A DNA stretch of 64,000 nt from Enchytraeus crypticus (GCA_905160935.1 CAJHZI010000409.1:186001-250000), one strand, 5' to 3'. Shown: positions 45,113 through 57,489, counted from the first letter of the stretch. The notes: generated by a model from the sequence alone, not told the origin. Made by a program: numbers and translations.

Positions 45113-45832
45113 AATTAGAATAACAAGAGTTATTCTATCATTAGAATAACAAGAGTTATTGTATCATTAGAATAACAAGAGTTATTCTATCATTAGAATA
45201 ACAAGAGTTATTGTATCATTAGAATAACAAGAGTTATTGTATCATTAGAATAACAAGAGTTATTCTATCATTAGAATAACAAGAGTTATTCTATCATTAG
45301 AATAACAAGAGTTATTCTATCATTAGAATAACAAGAGTTATTCTATCATTAGAATAACAAGAGTTATTGTATCATTAGAATAACAAGAGTTATTCTATCA
45401 TTAGAATAACAAGAGTTATTGTATCATTAGAATAACAAGAGTTATTCTGTCATTAGAATAACAGGAGTTATTGTATCATTAGAATAGCAAGAGTTATTCT
45501 ATCATTAGAATAACAAGAGTTATTGTATCATTAGAATAACAAGAGTTATTGTATCATTAGAATAACAAGAGTTATTCTATCATTAGAATAACAAGAGTTA
45601 TTCTATCATTAGAATAACAAGAGTTATTCTATCATTAGAATAACAAGAGTTATTCTATCATTAGAATAACAAGAGTTATTGTATCATTAGAATAGCAAGA
45701 GTTATTCTGGCATTAGAATAACAAGAGTTATTGTATTATTGTATCATTAGAATAACTAGAGTTATTCTGGCATTAGAATAACAACAATTATTCTAGCATT
45801 AGAATAACAACAATTATTCGATCATGATTGTT
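45113..45832 (+). repeat. 26-bp satellite with hairpin unit
   Basis: About 27 copies of CATTAGAATAACAAGAG-TTATTCTAT. Each can fold as TAGAATAAC-AAGA-GTTATTCTA. A recurrent C/G change (TTATTCT vs TTATTGT) is scattered through the array. Confidence 0.95.
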
Positions 45833-45842
45833 ATTCTATTTC

Positions 45843-45878
45843 GATTGTTGTATGAACGTCTGCATTCATACAACAATC
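45843..45878. repeat. Hairpin, 14-bp arms
   Basis: GATTGTTGTATGAA, loop CGTCTGCA, TTCATACAACAATC, right after the 26-bp satellite. Confidence 0.85.
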
Positions 45879-46224
45879 TTTCGTTATCCATAGCTTTCAT
45901 TTTAGATGATCCGTATTCTAAAGAAATTTTTCTTTATCTTCAACCATCTTATATTCAACCGTGAAATTTGTATCGTATATTTAGGCCTACTACACGGCCT
46001 ACTTAACTTTCGCAAGTTTTTCGCAGAATTTTTGCATTTGTGAGAATAAGAAATATTCTGTAATATTTACTCGTTGCAAAATGTTATAGTATAATTTCTT
46101 TCTGTAAATAAAATCATACTGTATATACACTGTAACTGTGCCTTCCAGTATTAGTTGTAACACTTAAAGAAAAACGTTTAAATAAGATTTAACGTCGGTT
46201 TTGTGACAAGTTAGTTAATCCCTA

Positions 46225-46312
46225 TAGGGCAATGGGCTAACCATGAGATAAAACCCTAAACAATGGGTTAAACATAAGATAAAACCATAGCAATGGGTTA
46301 ACCACGAGACAG
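46225..46312 (+). repeat. Three ~30-bp repeats
   Basis: CAATGGGTTAA...CATRAGATAAAACC units. Confidence 0.7.
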
Positions 46313-46687
46313 ACAGGAATGAAACATGAAAATTGTCAATGAAATGGAGGTAGGATGTAAAACTACACTCTGCTATTTCTTAAGTTCAGCGCCAAGTCTC
46401 AATAATGCATTGATTAATTGATTTTCGGCAACTTAATTACAACACAAAAGGATTTACGTCTGACTGGCTGCTGAACACGTTTATAGCCTATAGAAGAGCT
46501 GAGGACGATATTGAAAAGAAAGAAAAAAAGTAATTTAAAAAACTGTAAAGAAAGCAAAAAAAGTAAAGAAAGTAAAAAGTGGTAATGAAGACGACATTTT
46601 TTAAACAAGTTGAAAATCTTCGCCGCACAAAGCATAATATGGTATGAATATGAACAAAAATATTAAAACAAAATAAAAAATAAAACA

Positions 46688-46945
46688 TTAAATTAGGTAG
46701 GCATTAGTTACGGATTGATCTCCAATATAGCCTAACTGACCGAACAGCCAACCATTACTAAGGAATTCTACCAAATGCACTACGTAATTCTGTCTTAACA
46801 AAGATTCAGAAGCACTTAAATCAGTAAAAACGCAACCAAGTTCTTCAAATATTTCAAACGTTGAGGTGAAATTTAAAAGTTTCTTAATTAAGTTATAAAA
46901 AGAGTATCCTAAATGGGGAAGATAGTGCACTTCGCTCTCATGCAC
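46688..46945 (-). CDS. Unassigned 85-codon ORF
   Basis: Reads from MHESEVHYLPHLGYSFYNLI to NAYLI-stop, with mixed, protein-like composition (VVHLVEFLSNGWLFGQLGYI) in AT-rich DNA. An AG acceptor (gatgcttcag) lies just before it, so it could be a terminal exon. No family recognised; it may be chance. Confidence 0.2.
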   Translation of the reverse strand: MHESEVHYLPHLGYSFYNLIKKLLNFTSTFEIFEELGCVFTDLSASESLLRQNYVVHLVEFLSNGWLFGQLGYIGDQSVTNAYLI

Positions 46946-46949
46946 TGAA

Positions 46950-48685
46950 GCATCATCTAGTTTAGTCGTCTCTTATGAAAACCTGGAGTTTAGAATACTC
47001 AAACCTTATGTTGTGAAACAGAGAAGCACCTAAGCTCTTGCACAACATTCCAATTCTGTCTTTTCAGGAGCATTATCTGCAGACTATTCGACATCTAAAA
47101 TAAATATTATTTGCTAATTAATTTTACATAATACTTGTCTATATACTATAAAAATCGTCCGTAGAAAATAGAAATATCGGGTCCAGTTAATCCTTGTCGA
47201 ATTGGAAAGATAGCAAATCAAAATTAGGCATTGTCAAAATTTGGCATTGCTTAAATATCAATTCGGTCAAAAGAGGTAACATAAAATAAAGAGTAAATGA
47301 AAGAGAGCGATATTCTCTTTTGCGGGTATTTTGGTTATACTTTAGACATGTCGTTGAAAAGGTTACCGTAACTCTGTACGCTTTTCTGAAATTAACGGAT
47401 TCAAATATCACAAATCACAGTGGAACGCATTAGGAGGTCACACTAGAGTAGCGGAGGATTTAGATTCTATTGTTTAGACGTCATATTGACATTCGATCCT
47501 ATAGCGAGCGTGAACGGAAGAGTGGTGGGTTCAGATCTGTGGGACGGTTGGGGACGGTTGTGGTCTTTGTTTCAGAGGGCTGGTGTTTCAGAAGTGAGAT
47601 TAAATGTTCTGTAATTATCGTTCGCAACCAGGCAGCGATCATTGAAGTGGTGAAGCTCTATATTTATGTTCTTACTTTGTTCCCGTACTCAACGGATTTG
47701 TCTGAAACTTGTAAAGTCTATATAAACTGTATTAAGAAGTAGTGCAAACATGTTTTATTGAGGCTTTTTGATTGTAACATATTTACGTTGGGTTAAATAC
47801 GGATCGAGATTCTCGTATTTTGTAAACAAAAAATTAATAAATTGAGCTAGATTTGTTAATGTCTTTAATCATTTAGTTTTTTTAGTTTGCAAAGAAAAAA
47901 TATTACCTAAAACCTGATATAAAGAAGTTATATTCAGTATACATGATTTTAAAAACAGTTTGCCTAAATCTCGCAGACATTTGATCGATGGGATGCTCAT
48001 ATTTGAGCCTCGACTTAGTCTAAAAATATGCCTGTGACATACGGCTTGATGGAGCAAAAGGAAGAGACATTGGAAATGAATCAGAGTCTTGGAGCAGTAC
48101 CATTCACCTCTTTAGCTGAACTACACTGCTTCAAATTAAATTATAATTAATGCTACTGCTTATGATGCTGCTATTAAATAATACATTTCATGGAGTGCTA
48201 CTGCTTCTTTATAAATATAAAAGTGCCTAAAATTCTAGCCTTATTACTATCGTAAGATGTCGAAAATATAATTATATTTTTGAAAATTTACTAAATTACT
48301 AGGCTTAGACAACTTTTGATTTTATGGAAATTGATGGAATAGTCTATATGTAATCGTTGTGTTGAAGATCCTACCAGTAGAGAACAATAAATGAGAGTGA
48401 AACAGCACTATAAAAATGTTAATCTAATTTTTTAAAGGCTCTAGCAAAGGCTGCAGCAAGTTTATTTCTGTACCTATCGCCGTTGAGGGGACAAAGAGGT
48501 TTGATTAATGGTTAAATCACTTTGCTGCTATTAAGCCGTGCTTGCTGCCCATATGTAACGGTTTTAAAGCCGCTCTGGGTCAAGTGGTTAATTGAGCAGA
48601 AAGTCAGGTGGACCTTTATGACATCAGGGTTATTGGAATAATTGTAAAAAAATAACAACACCTTGAAATAACAGTTGTTTCTTTT
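46950..48685. other. No gene seen
   Basis: AT-rich. The 90-codon frame at 47470 has no recognised similarity. Confidence 0.45.
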
Positions 48686-48802
48686 ATTATTTATCATCGT
48701 ATCTAGAATACTATATTTCATCGTATCTAGAATACTATTTATCATCGTATCTAGAATACTATTTATCATCGTATCTAGAATACTATTTATCATCGTATCT
48801 AA
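48686..48802. repeat. 24-bp tandem repeat (ATCATCGTATCTAGAATACT)
   Basis: Four to five close copies of a 24-bp unit, which gives an 8-residue repeat frame on the minus strand. Confidence 0.9.
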
Positions 48803-49059
48803 GAGTTGTATCGCATATACTGTAGAATAGATGATGATACGATGTTATTTTTTATTACCTTGACATATATTTTATATGATATGCTTTTATACGATAACTT
48901 AGTTCAATGCTATGTGGTGTGTTCTACTTTATTCTATACTTTACAATACTATTAAAAGTAGTTTGAAGACATTTGTGATAATACCTTTTAATAGTATTTT
49001 TAAAATTGAAAAAAATGATATTTTCTATTTCGTGAGAATACTTTTGTGTCCATCTTTTG

Positions 49060-49096
<37 letters not shown>
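49060..49096. repeat. (TA)n microsatellite
   Basis: Plain TA run. Confidence 0.95.
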
Positions 49097-49097
<1 letters not shown>

Positions 49098-49099
49098 CC

Positions 49100-50321
49100 A
49101 ATTATATTAAAGTTAAATCTCACTTTTAACGTTAAACAACAACAAACTCAGTATGAAACTAAGCCTGTCAATAAATAATTGACATAATCAATACTCCTCT
49201 TCCTAATCAATTAGTTAATCTGTCAATAGATAATTCTTGATTTGCTGCAATAAATCAATTTTAAGAAATTTGTCTCGGATATTAAGAATCATAAAATTCT
49301 CCATCTCGTCATAAGAATATCCAATATTTAAAAGTCTGATTACTACGCACTAATTTAATTTAGAGGTCATATAACTTAAATGTTGCCATTTTTACAGTCC
49401 TTAATTGACGTCCATAAACATTTCAAAACATTTCATAACCACAATACAAAATTCATGAGGAAACATGCGATGACAGAAATAAGAGATATAAAATGTTAAA
49501 TAATCTGCAGAATTCCAGTAACTTAATGTTATGACGATACAGAGGTTTACACATCCCGACGAAGAACTATAATTTACTTGTCAAGGCGTGAAATTTCACC
49601 TGCAATTAATTGCGTAATCCTACTCTTAAGGCATTAACAGCTCGTAATACCTGTAGCCGGGCTATTCTAATCGTCAGAGTGCTATATATAAATAATTTCA
49701 CGACAGTTTCCATGCCTCCGCTCAAGCGACAACGAGTGTCACTAAATTTGTGTCACTTGATATTGATTACGTCACTAAGCGTTGCCTAGCAGCGTGAGGT
49801 GACGTCACCGATGATACATTAAGTTGTCACACTTTGCGACAGTGTCACAGCGTGTGACCAAAAGTGTTCTGTAAGATAGGTCAGAGGTTAACTGAGTTCT
49901 AACAAATAATGAGTGGTAATGTTAATTTTTAATATCTGTTATCAAAATTGGCCAGTTATACAACTGAAATATAAAATGTTTCACAATATCAGGGTCGTTA
50001 CTATCTAAGGCCCTTTTCAGGGACAACAAAAAATATTCTTTCCTCCGGTGGTTACGTTGTTATCATTTTCTCTCGGTTATTATAACTTGTGCCTGTCATA
50101 ACATCATAGAAAATAACTCTACTCTATGTTAAATTTTATGAAATGATAACTCAACTTCCAATATTTCATGCGTTAGCAAAGTGTTTGTTTCTGTTTTGCA
50201 ATCGTGTCACGTACGATGCTTATAATTAAAGCGTAATCAAGTAACAAAAAGCTAGAGATGCAGAAATTTAGAGTTCCCGCCAAACAGCATTTCGTAATTT
50301 AACTTTCTACTATATTTTGGT
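49100..50321. other. No gene seen; TGAC/GTCA-rich patch at 49735-49862
   Basis: AT-rich except for the patch described in the findings. Confidence 0.45.
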
Positions 50322-50378
50322 CTCTCTCCTAGTGCACTGCCTACTGGCAGGTCCATGGTATATAACGCATCCTCATAC
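50322..50378 (-). mobile_element. LINE family C 3' end, short
   Basis: CTAGTGCACTGCCTACTGGC then AGGTCCATGGTATATAACGC, the last ~50 bp of family C in reverse, after a short CT run. Confidence 0.65.
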
Positions 50379-50507
50379 TCTGCTATACTACTAAAAGCTC
50401 TTCATGTATGGCGATATGATTTATCTACGGAGCAAGAATCTATCTTTGTAGATTTTTGGCTAAGTCCAACTCAGGTTTGCTTTCTTTTACTTTGTCTCAA
50501 TTCCAGA

Positions 50508-50580
50508 CAAACAACAACAACAACAATACAATTAGTGTGTTAATGTTGTCCATGAAAACATTGAGCACTGTGGACTAAGC
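50508..50580 (+). mobile_element. Family E copy
   Basis: (CAA)n then TTGTCCATGAAAACATTGAG and CACTGTGGACT. Confidence 0.5.
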
Positions 50581-50742
50581 CACTCAGATATGCTTTTTCT
50601 AGGATGTGTAACTAGCCAACAAACCGCTTTCAGAAATTTTACCTGAAGTAAATAAGAATTGAATAACCAAGCCAAAAGCAAATATAAATAACAGTAATTT
50701 AATTGATAATTAAGTATGTTAAAAGCAATTGAGGCACTCAAT

Positions 50743-50868
50743 GTGTGTGAGTGTGTGTGTGTGTGTAGGAGAGGGGATTAGAGAGAGAAAGAGAGAGAGA
50801 GAGAAGGGAGAGAGAGAGAGAAGGGAGAGAGAGAGAGAGAAGGGAGAGAGAGAGAAGGGAGAGAGAGA
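50743..50868. repeat. (GT)n then (GA)n/GGGA repeats
   Basis: GTGTGT run, then AGAGAGAGAAGGG repeated. Confidence 0.95.
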
Positions 50869-50869
50869 T

Positions 50870-52545
50870 TACTTTGGATTTCGCTATTTAGAAGAGGGCA
50901 GATGATCAGGGGTGAGCAGGTGATGAAGGTGTTACATTACACACAATGATGTCATCACTTTTCTCAGCCTAATGACCAGCTGCGGTCAGATTATGAGCTG
51001 AAATTAAAATGATTGAGCGTCCGTTTCGTAGTGAAAAGCAACTCTAGAGGAAAGAGATCCCGGTGGAAACTACATCCGAAACCATCTGTCTAAATATAAT
51101 TTAACGCGCCATACTTCTCGGTTTTAAATAATTCATCAAATAGATCATGTAGCATTTTATGCATTTAACTAATACTTCTATGAATTCACTTGCAGCGATA
51201 ACTTTCAGATTATCTTGGAGTAATGCAAATTATGTAATGTATTATAATTATACAGTTTTGTAGACGACTTTGAAAATTTCATCGTAAGATGGAGTTGTAT
51301 TGCTTCCTCTGTAAAATTTCTCAGGGACGAGGCCATGAGGTTATTTAATAGAGGGGCTAATTGAGGGGAGCTATTTGGTGGCATGATTCTAGTCCCTATA
51401 AGCCTATATTTATACGTGTAAGGTGTAGAAAATAGGATGCTGAGTACCGAATTTAGGGGCTTAGACCCCTTGACTTCCACCCTAAAATCGTCCCTAACTT
51501 TTCTGACGATTTTCTGAAACATTTACACAAATTATTAGTTAATATGTTTAATGACATTGTCATCAAAGCATGAAATACAAAATTGCATATACAAACTGGT
51601 CATCAAAGAGGATAATTAAATCCTGTCTAGTTGACAGACATGTCATTTGCAAACATACACAGACAATAACTCATATTAATATGAGATAATATGAAAATAT
51701 AAAATAATAATAGGAAATAATAATATGAAAATTGCGAAAGAGAATTAAATACCGGACTATTTTTTATTTAAGAGACTAAATAAGCCAAGATCAAATTGAG
51801 AAATATTTTTCACCTAAATTCTGCAACCAAATAGAAATTCCTTCATCGGTTCTGTGGAGGTCCCGCATTCATTGATCCCGTAAGTAAAGTGCTATTCCCA
51901 AATGACCCATGAATTACACATTAAACTGGAATGTTAAAGTCGGTTATAAAACGGTGATAAACACATTAGAGCAGATTATTCCGCGTGGGATTGGTTCGGT
52001 AACTGGTAAATACCAGAGCAATAAAACTCCACCATCGTTTAGAGATCTGATGCCGCAATTAGTGAAGTGGGGATTAGTCATCTACTACTATATGCGGCTA
52101 CCCTCAAGAGATGCGATAGAGATGAGATTCTTGTATAGTCGCTTATTGAGGAGATTCCAAACTCACTCTCTAATTCTACAGAATTCAATCGAAGTTAACT
52201 GTCTACTATCAAAAAGGAGGTATCTATAGGTATCAGAATTTAGAGTTTTGGTCCCTAGAGTTTACAACATTAAGGCGCCAGCATTTTTTAAAGTCAATAT
52301 ACAAAGTATAGTCGTTAAGATCTATTACAGCAATTTGTCGTCTCGTATATGGGTAATGTAATTAATAAATAAAGACTCACCGAAAACTCTTGCTTTCCTA
52401 AAAGACGTTAAAGCTGCTGCCTGAATTAGGCCCATGAGAAAATTGATTCCTGAGAGGTTGAGCAATGTTTAAATGGTTGGGGTTGACTTAGTCAGACAGC
52501 GATTCTAAATTAAGATAAATCTTAATAATTCTAAATAATAGTCAT
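50870..52545. other. No confident gene
   Basis: Contains two unassigned non-repetitive ORFs of ~105 codons (51205-51522 on -, 51909-52229 on +). Confidence 0.35.
51909..52229 (+). CDS. Unassigned 106-codon ORF
   Basis: Begins MNYTLNWNVKVGYK and is not low-complexity. A donor-like G|gtaaat sits inside at about codon 33. No homologue recognised and no repeat family explains it. It may be a chance frame or a decayed element. Confidence 0.15.
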   Translation: MNYTLNWNVKVGYKTVINTLEQIIPRGIGSVTGKYQSNKTPPSFRDLMPQLVKWGLVIYYYMRLPSRDAIEMRFLYSRLLRRFQTHSLILQNSIEVNCLLSKRRYL

Positions 52546-52605
52546 GATCATCTTCTTCCCTTAAATCCCAGTTTAACATGGGTCGGGATGCGAATAAACT
52601 TTCTT
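52546..52605 (-). mobile_element. LINE family B 3' end, short copy
   Basis: CTTCCCTTAAATCCCAGTTT followed by AACATGGGTCGGGATGCG; only about 60 bp kept. Confidence 0.65.
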
Positions 52606-52924
52606 TTATCCATAATAAAAGAAAGCAGTTCTATTCTTTCTTTTTAATAATTCTAAATAATAATAATAAGTAATAATAAGAAATATTAATCCTAAATAAA
52701 TAATAATAATAATAAATAATAATAGTAAATAAATAATAATAGACCCAATTACTAATAAACTAAATAATAATAACCAGTAATAGATCGGGCTTACGCACAC
52801 GTACAGTATATAGGCCTACGTCCGTACTGTGGGAAATAATGTGCTATGTTATATTGTATTAATTCTATTCTAACAGAGTCTCCAGGTGGCGCTATCTCCG
52901 TAATATTTAGGCTAACATTTAGAG

Positions 52925-53196
52925 AATCATGGTAACTATTAATGTATTAAGAAATAGGAAGAAGAGCTGAATAGGACACATTCTAAGGGGGGGGAGGGAA
53001 GGTCTATTAAAATAGGTCATAGAAGGTAGAATGGAAGAAAAAAGAGGCAGGGGCAGGCCGAGATTAGTTATGTTAGATGATTTAAAGACCCACTCATATG
53101 TGGACATTAAGAGGAAAGCGGAAGACAGAGAAGAGTGGAGGCATTATATACCATGACTTGCCAGTAGGCAGTGCACTAAGAGAGAGAGCGAGAGAG
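52925..53196 (+). mobile_element. LINE family C 3' end, best-preserved copy
   Basis: Reads IGHILRGG, LLKXVIEGRMEEKRGRGRPR, MLDDLKTHSYVDIKRKAEDR, EEWRHYIP, then stop in TGACTTGCC and GCAGTGCACTAAGAGAG. A G-run near 52987 breaks the frame. Confidence 0.8.
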
Positions 53197-53404
53197 TTGT
53201 TTTCATGGATGAGTCGTGCACATCGTATTCTTAGCTCATGGATGGATTGAAGCAATGGATGGATTCATAGGCAGGTCAAGTATCTTCATGCTGTTTTTAG
53301 AGAACCATAGAAGAGTAATCAAGTGATTACGTTTACTCACTATTTTCTATTACTTTTACCAGAGAATTGCAAGAAATTATGCTAAGACCGACTAGCTGAA
53401 CACA

Positions 53405-53790
53405 CTAGTGAGTGAGAGAGTGAGTGAGTGAGAGAGTGAGAAGAGAGAAAGCGGGAGAAAGTGAGTGAGAGAGAGAGAGAGAGAGATAGTGAGAAAAAGA
53501 GTAGAGAGAAAGAGGGAGAGAGTGAGAGAGAGTGAGAGAGTCAGTGAGAGAGTGAGAGTGAGAGAGTGAGAAGAGAGAAAGCGGAAAAAAGTGAGAGAGA
53601 GAGTGAGAGTGAGAAAAAGAGTAGAGAGAAAGAGGGAGAAAGTGAGAGAGAAAAACTAAGAGAGAGTGAGGAAGAGATTGAGAGTGAGAGAGTGGGAGAG
53701 AGAGAAAGAAAAACAAGTAAGAGAGTGAGAGAAAGTGATAGAGAGTGAGAGTGAAATGAGAAAAGAGAGAGTTAGAGAGAGAGAGTTTAC
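53405..53790. repeat. GA/GAGT-rich purine tract
   Basis: Nearly pure purine on + for about 380 bp. The charged (+) and Ser/Leu-rich (-) frames are artefacts. Confidence 0.92.
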
Positions 53791-54086
53791 TATTCTTAAA
53801 AATGTGTCTCGAACCAGCTATCTAGTTGACCATTGAGAGACAGCTATATCTAGTTCATGCAGCTTCATGGCATTACGTTCTCACTTCTCACAAAATTGTT
53901 TAAGTCTTATCTAAAAATTAGTTGTGTTTGAATAACAAGTCCAGCAAGGTTTTTGATTTGAAAAATTCATTGGAAAATTTTTGCTTATTTTAACTGTAGA
54001 TGATTATTTGTCGGCATTTGAATATGAGTTTTTCATGACTGAATATCGTGATCAGTACCTTTGTAGTGCATTTTTAGCAATCGACG

Positions 54087-54090
<4 letters not shown>

Positions 54091-54162
<72 letters not shown>
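54091..54162. repeat. (AT)n microsatellite
   Basis: 36 AT dinucleotides. Confidence 0.95.
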
Positions 54163-54167
<5 letters not shown>

Positions 54168-54282
54168 GTTGCATTTCTGCTTTAGTATGTTTTTTGTATT
54201 TAATAAATTTTTCTATCTAATCTAGATTATGATGTACTTGTTGTTTAAATGTATTTTTTTTCAGCACATTTTTACTCAACAT

Positions 54283-54400
54283 GGGCGGAGTCAGGGACTT
54301 GTTGAGAACTTCCTCGACAGCGATTCAGTTACCGCACGGGTTTAAATCCTCTCCCGTCACTAATATGCTATCGAGCAGGAAACTGACGTTAAAATTGTCT
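54283..54400 (+). mobile_element. SINE family D-type copy
   Basis: GTTACCGCACGGGTTTAAAT (box B-like), CTCCCGTCACTAATATGCTA, AGGAAACTGACGTTAAAATT. Confidence 0.6.
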
Positions 54401-54466
54401 ATGGCTATGGTTATGGATATGGCTATGGCTATAGCTATGGCTATGGTCATGGCTATATCGTTTTGG
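54400..54466 (+). repeat. (GGCTAT)n-type hexamer repeat
   Basis: GGCTATGG/GGTTATGG units directly after the SINE D copy at 54283, perhaps its tail. Confidence 0.8.
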
Positions 54467-54479
54467 TTAATTTAATTCT

Positions 54480-55226
54480 GTATGAAAAGCGAAGGCCAGT
54501 TCGGGTGTAGGCTGAACTGCAGATGGATATAATGCGTAGTGTCAGACAATAAGATCTGAGGCTTTTACGAGAGAATAAACCAAAAAGTGGGCGTAGCCAT
54601 GGTAGCAAATCACTGCCGGCCAGCCGATGAGGAATTAAAGACTTACTATAATAGTCGTTGTGACAGATAACCCTGCAACCTTTCTATTATGTCGTCCAAT
54701 TCCTACAGTCTCGACTTTATCTCTATTGCCTCGCGCCGTCCCACTAGTACCCCAATAGTACTCCAACTAGCACCCCACTAAAACCCCATTAAGACCCCAC
54801 CAAGTCCTTACTAGGCGAAACGGAAAAGGGGCATCGTGCCTACAAATAAGGGCATTAGTAATTATTTAGCGGCACTTTTCTTTCACCACAAATTCTTTCA
54901 CAGTGATTGACCACCAGGTGGCCGGCGTGGACTCAGCATGGGCCCGTGTCCCTAACGAATCCTGGGGGTTCAGCCTTCCCCACCCCCAAGCACTCATCAG
55001 TCATTATTCACAGTCGTTAGAGAGTACAAAAAAGAAAAATAACATTAATGTCAGAAATGGCCGATGACATTTGAAGAGCGGGCTGAAAGCGCTGAGGTCA
55101 TTAAGTGTCTACCACCCTCAATTATCTTGTATTCTCTGGAAAGTATCTCTGGAGGTTTGTGCTTGTATGTTGCCCTGGATGAGCAGCTAAAGTGGAGATT
55201 ATGCTGAAGCTATATTTGGGCGGGCC
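54480..55226. other. No gene seen
   Basis: Slightly GC-richer than average. ACCCCAxTA short repeats at 54745-54810. Confidence 0.45.
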
Positions 55227-55305
55227 GTGGACCGGTAGTTCAATGGTTAAGATTAAGCTCTAGAAAACTAGTGGTCCGGGTTCAAACAACGGGTCAATTA
55301 AAGAT
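55227..55305 (+). mobile_element. tRNA-like SINE head
   Basis: GGTAGTTCAATGGTTAAG resembles box A and TCCGGGTTCAAACAACGG box B. No cloverleaf with a clear anticodon arm, so a SINE relic rather than a tRNA gene. Confidence 0.5.
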
Positions 55306-55364
55306 ATTAAATATGCACAGTGAGGCTCAAATGCCTGGGCTCTTTGTACACAGTATATCGCTAA

Positions 55365-55565
55365 AACGTATGCTATGCAATATCTCTATATGTTATGCTA
55401 TGCTATATCTTTAGGCCTACAGCTTATGCAATGCTATATCTTTAAATCGTATGCTATATCAATTCAGCTTATGCAATGCTGTATCTTTACAGCTTATGTT
55501 ATGCGATATCGTATCGCTATAGCTTATGCTATGCCATATCGCTATAGCTGATGCTATGTTATAAC
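55365..55565 (+). repeat. Degenerate repeat of GCTTATGCTATGCTATATC
   Basis: About eight imperfect units of 20-30 bp. Confidence 0.75.
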
Positions 55566-55619
55566 GATTCTATCAAGCTGAAGTAAAAGTTAGGTTTCAA
55601 GTCTAGCGTATTTTCAAGA

Positions 55620-57117
55620 ACCATTATGTCGCTACGGTTGAAATTTGACTATTTGAGAAATATAATCATAATGTTCGCCATGTCAAGATTATTGACATCT
55701 GCCGAAACAAAACATACCTTAGTTAATGTCGTTATGGGCGTATTAAATTGTCAGACTTTTAAATTTATAGAAAATACTTTTTCGATAAATTGCCAAATTG
55801 GAATACAGACTGATCAAATAGAATAGTTATATAATGCATTAGTCTTTTCATATTAATTATGGAGATCTATTTATTCGGTTTTGCATGAATCATTTTACAT
55901 AAAGTACAGCAGTTAGTGATAAAGTGGTGTTTACCAAATTCACAGAATTTTAATACTGAGCAGAGAGATGACCGGCCGCTTTGTTGAAGCAGGTGTTAAG
56001 CGTGACAGAACACATCGAGTTAACTGATGATCTAATTTAAGAAGTCAAATGCTGCAGAGTTGAGTCCGCCAAGTAGGTAAAGAAATATAGAACATGATTA
56101 GTCGATATACATATGGATACACTGCAGATGCATTTGTAAAAACGACGCTAAACAGCAAGTGCAACTTCGAATGAAATGAATAATAGAAGCCTTTTGATAA
56201 TTGTATATAATTTGATTTTATTGTAACTTTTTTATTGTTGCTATATTTCTAAATGCTTCTTGTTTCGTTGATATCATTAGTTGATAGAGAGCATTATTAA
56301 CATTTAGCATTTTTAATGTCGAAGAGTACGCATACTCATCAGTTGATAGACGCTTTGGAAGCTAAACAATAAAATCGTGAAGCTGTTTTCTTTAGTACAA
56401 TGGTTAAGAGACTGAATTCGGTTAAATGTAGGACAGAAAGTCTGCGTTCAAAGCCCAGAAGAGTGAAGTAGATTATCAAAGCTTAAATGTATATTTGACA
56501 TGTGCAACCCACTTTTATAAGTTGAGGGATAAATTGCATAATTAATTACATTAATAATTTTATTTCTTATTTGTTTTAAAAATTACATTTTATTAATTAA
56601 ATTTATATTTCTAGTTGTTTTTTTAAATGTTTCACTTTATTTTATACGTATATTTCAAAGTTAAATCAGAATTTGAAAGCCGAAGTTAAAGTCGATTATT
56701 ATCAACTTAATTTGTGTCAAGGCTTAGTCGCCATACTAAATGAAAAGAAAAAAATTATATAATCGAAAATATCATCCTCGAGTACTAATCAGTATTGCTG
56801 TAATATTGATTGATTGTAATTCAGATAAAATCCAATTTCAGTTAAATAGTTGAAGTAAACAAGTATAATCAATAGTGCTCGCTGTTGTCATTGATAACTT
56901 TAATACTGTAATTGTTGTTGCTGCTAAATGTCTGAGTCAAAGATTTAGAAAAAGTTATAAAATAAAAATTAAGTTGAGTAATTATTGTAATAAGATATAC
57001 AATAAGTAATTATTTATTCTATGGTCGGCGTTCTTTTAACATTACTCGCTAGAATATTGGATGAAAGTTTAGCCATGGAGCGTACAACGGACCAAGCGAT
57101 GTAGCTCTAACAGTTTG
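55620..57117. other. No gene seen
   Basis: AT-rich. A degraded tRNA-like piece (ACAATGGTTAAGAGACTG ... CGTTCAAAGCCC) at 56397-56460. Confidence 0.45.
56868..56935 (-). mobile_element. Family E copy
   Basis: TCAATAGTGCTCGCTGTTGT, CATTGATAAC and AATTGTTGTTGCTGC. Confidence 0.55.
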
Positions 57118-57263
57118 TTTGAGGCAGGCCGAGATTAGGTGTGTTAGATGATTTAAAGACCCACTCATATGTAGAAATGAAGAGGAAAGCGGAAGGCAGA
57201 GAAGATTGGAGGCGTTATATACCATGGACCTGCCATTGGCAGTGCACTAAGAGATAAAGAGAG
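57118..57263 (+). mobile_element. LINE family C 3' end upstream of ankyrin gene
   Basis: Reads GRPRLGVLDDLKTHSYVEMK, RKAEGREDWRRYIPWTCHWQ, then GCAGTGCACTAAGAGA and purine repeats. Confidence 0.75.
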
Positions 57264-57489
57264 AAAAAGAGAAAGAGAGAACGAGAGAGAGAGTTTGTGA
57301 CAGACTGAGTGGCGGCTTCCTGTGATTGGTAACTACGTGGACCCCAGGCGTCACAGCTGGACTTAGCTGGAAGTAATTTCTCCCTGGAGTGGAGAGCTCA
57401 TGGAGTAGTCCATGGGATACAATTCATTCCATCATGCTCCTGGCATGTGTGAAAGTTGTTATTTGTGGCTCGGCATGCGCCATGGGGGA

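Noticed and set aside
53405..53748. Charged and Ser/Leu-rich frames on both strands
   Set aside because: GA/GAGT purine tract, low complexity.
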